8,985 nucleotides of DNA from Verrucomicrobiota bacterium. GTDB taxonomy: Bacteria > Verrucomicrobiota > Lentisphaeria > Oligosphaerales > Oligosphaeraceae. Position 1 is the first letter of the stretch. Every line of letters starts with the position of its first letter. The notes below the pieces were generated by a model. That model worked only from the letters and a program-made list of their open reading frames with translations, was not told where the DNA came from and searched no databases. The translations under genes were made by a program, and so were the position numbers. Shown here one piece after another: positions 8,020 through 8,985 of the stretch. The stretch is from contig JAKLHU010000058.1 of assembly GCA_022709995.1 (NCBI GenBank), forward strand, positions 1-8,985. The letters run 5' to 3'.

Positions 8020-8985
8020 TTAGATGGTCTTGACTTTGCCGTCGAGGGCGGAGGCATAGGCCTGTTCGGTGAGGCGCATGATGCGGAGGGCGTTGTCGCC
8101 GTTGTTGAGTTCGGGTTCGACGCCTTTCCGGATGCAGTCGGCGAACCGGGCGCATTCGGCCGTGTAGGGGTTGACGGCCGGGAAGTCGATGGGGCGGAAT
8201 TCGCGGACGACGTCCTTGGTCTGCTTGGCGTCGTAGCCGCCGGCGCCGAGTCCGAAGATGCCTTCGGCGGTGCCGGCTTGGCTCTGGCCGATGGTGCCTT
8301 CGGTGAAGATGCTGCCGGCTGAACCGTAGATTTCCAGGCGGGTGCGGGAGGCCTCGTCCGGCACGCAGAAGAAGGCGTCGACGGTGGCGTGGGCGCCGTT
8401 GTCGAATTCGAGCATGGTGGTGGAGGAGTCTTCGGACTTGTAGTTTTGGACTTGGTTGCCGGTGAAGGCGACCAGTTTGCGGATGGGTCCGACGAAGAAT
8501 TCAAGCAGGTCGTACAGGTGGGTGGCCATGTCGATGAGGGAGCCGCCGCCGCCCTTGGCGGGGTCCTGGCGCCAGGCGCCGGGGATGGGCGGATACCAGC
8601 AGGACAGCTGGGCGCGCATGTAGACCACCTTGCCGATTTTGCCGCTGGCGATGAGGTCGCGGATGGCTTGGTGGGCGCCGTGGAATTTCATCATGTAGCC
8701 TTCCTGGAGGAAGACGCCGGCCTTCTTGCAGGCGGCGACGGCCTGGGCGGCTTGTTCGGAGTTCATGGTCAGGGGTTTTTCGCAGAGGATGTGCTTGCCG
8801 GCCTTGGCCGCGGCGAGGATCTGTTCCAGGTGGAGGCTGACCGGGGAGGCGATGTAGACGGCCTGGATGTCGGGGTCGGCCAGCAGGTCCTCGATCAACG
8901 GCGCGGGGGCCGGCGTCGTCGGCGTGACGAGCAGATCCACGTCCGCGAAGACCAAGGCTATCTCCTTGCGCGATTCCGCCAGTTC
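8020..8985 (-). CDS. Gfo/Idh/MocA-family oxidoreductase, N-terminus beyond window
   Basis: The frame is open to the right edge, and 321 residues are visible up to the TAA-type stop near 8020-8022. The missing N-terminal part should hold the GxGxxG nucleotide-binding loop. Visible here are the end of the Rossmann domain (DIQAVYIASPVSLH), the family EKP motif at visible residues 69-71 with Lys70 as the conserved catalytic/cofactor lysine, and the C-terminal beta-sheet domain with WRQDP, GGGGSLIDMATHLYD (Asp152, His156 and Asp159 are active-site candidates) and the C-terminal helix. Family members use NAD(P)+ to oxidise or reduce sugars, inositols or related compounds. The substrate here cannot be told. 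The first codons in view (ELAESRKEI) continue naturally into the domain, so the TTG at 8955 is not the true start. A 320-base gap and a hairpin separate it from the lipid gene, so it is probably a different transcription unit. Confidence 0.93.
   Translation of the reverse strand, partial: ELAESRKEIALVFADVDLLVTPTTPAPAPLIEDLLADPDIQAVYIASPVSLHLEQILAAAKAGKHILCEKPLTMNSEQAAQAVAACKKAGVFLQEGYMMKFHGAHQAIRDLIASGKIGKVVYMRAQLSCWYPPIPGAWRQDPAKGGGGSLIDMATHLYDLLEFFVGPIRKLVAFTGNQVQNYKSEDSSTTMLEFDNGAHATVDAFFCVPDEASRTRLEIYGSAGSIFTEGTIGQSQAGTAEGIFGLGAGGYDAKQTKDVVREFRPIDFPAVNPYTAECARFADCIRKGVEPELNNGDNALRIMRLTEQAYASALDGKVKTI

Noticed and set aside
7787..8023. Small plus-strand open frame of 78 codons in the 320-base gap
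   Set aside because: Ala/Gly/Arg-rich, runs through the tandem 9-mers and the hairpin, and shows no Shine-Dalgarno or motif.
7700..8155. Longer N-terminus (152 residues) for the fused phosphatidyltransferase
   Set aside because: The extension is Arg/Pro-rich, overlaps the oxidoreductase coding sequence and crosses the hairpin; hydrophobic coding character begins only at the ATG at 7699.
8953..8955. TTG as start codon of the oxidoreductase
   Set aside because: The frame stays open to the window edge and the protein would lack its Rossmann GxGxxG loop, so the gene is simply cut by the window.

Overview
The window is GC-rich bacterial chromosomal DNA with six supportable protein genes in two opposing blocks. 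No rRNA, tRNA, CRISPR array, transposase or phage gene is visible. A lipoprotein signal peptide, bacterial phospholipid synthases and a sigma-54 activator point to a Gram-negative-type bacterium. The style of the HAD hydrolase and the Gfo/Idh/MocA protein reminds me of the PVC group (Lentisphaerae, Verrucomicrobia, Planctomycetes), but that is an impression only; the taxon cannot be fixed from this sequence.

Left block, plus strand (about 120-3416): a plausible sigma-70 promoter (122-150), a 206-residue lipoprotein of unknown function (274-894), a HAD-superfamily hydrolase (942-1826) and 6-phosphogluconate dehydrogenase gnd (1894-3342). Each gene has a clear Shine-Dalgarno sequence and the gaps are short (47 and 67 nt). 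A textbook intrinsic terminator (3375-3416) closes the block, with a weaker second hairpin plus T-run at 3513-3545. This looks like one operon centred on the oxidative pentose phosphate step.

Right block, minus strand (7699 down to 3585): a membrane protein carrying two complete CDP-alcohol phosphatidyltransferase domains, the first PgsA-like and the second PssA-like, followed after 24 nt by a soluble PAS histidine kinase and after 68 nt by an NtrC-type sigma-54 response regulator. The spacing suggests co-transcription of the two CDP-diacylglycerol branch-point activities with a two-component system. None of these three genes has a recognisable Shine-Dalgarno sequence, unlike the left block.

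Far right, minus strand (8985 to 8020): a Gfo/Idh/MocA-family oxidoreductase whose N-terminal coding part lies beyond the window. A 320-base gap (7700-8019) separates it from the lipid gene. It holds a strong hairpin just after the oxidoreductase stop, a 9-bp triple tandem repeat, a pair of imperfect direct repeats 32 bp apart and an AT-rich TATATATA patch immediately before the lipid gene.

The most interesting items are the tandem fusion of two phospholipid head-group transferases and its linkage to a sigma-54 two-component system.
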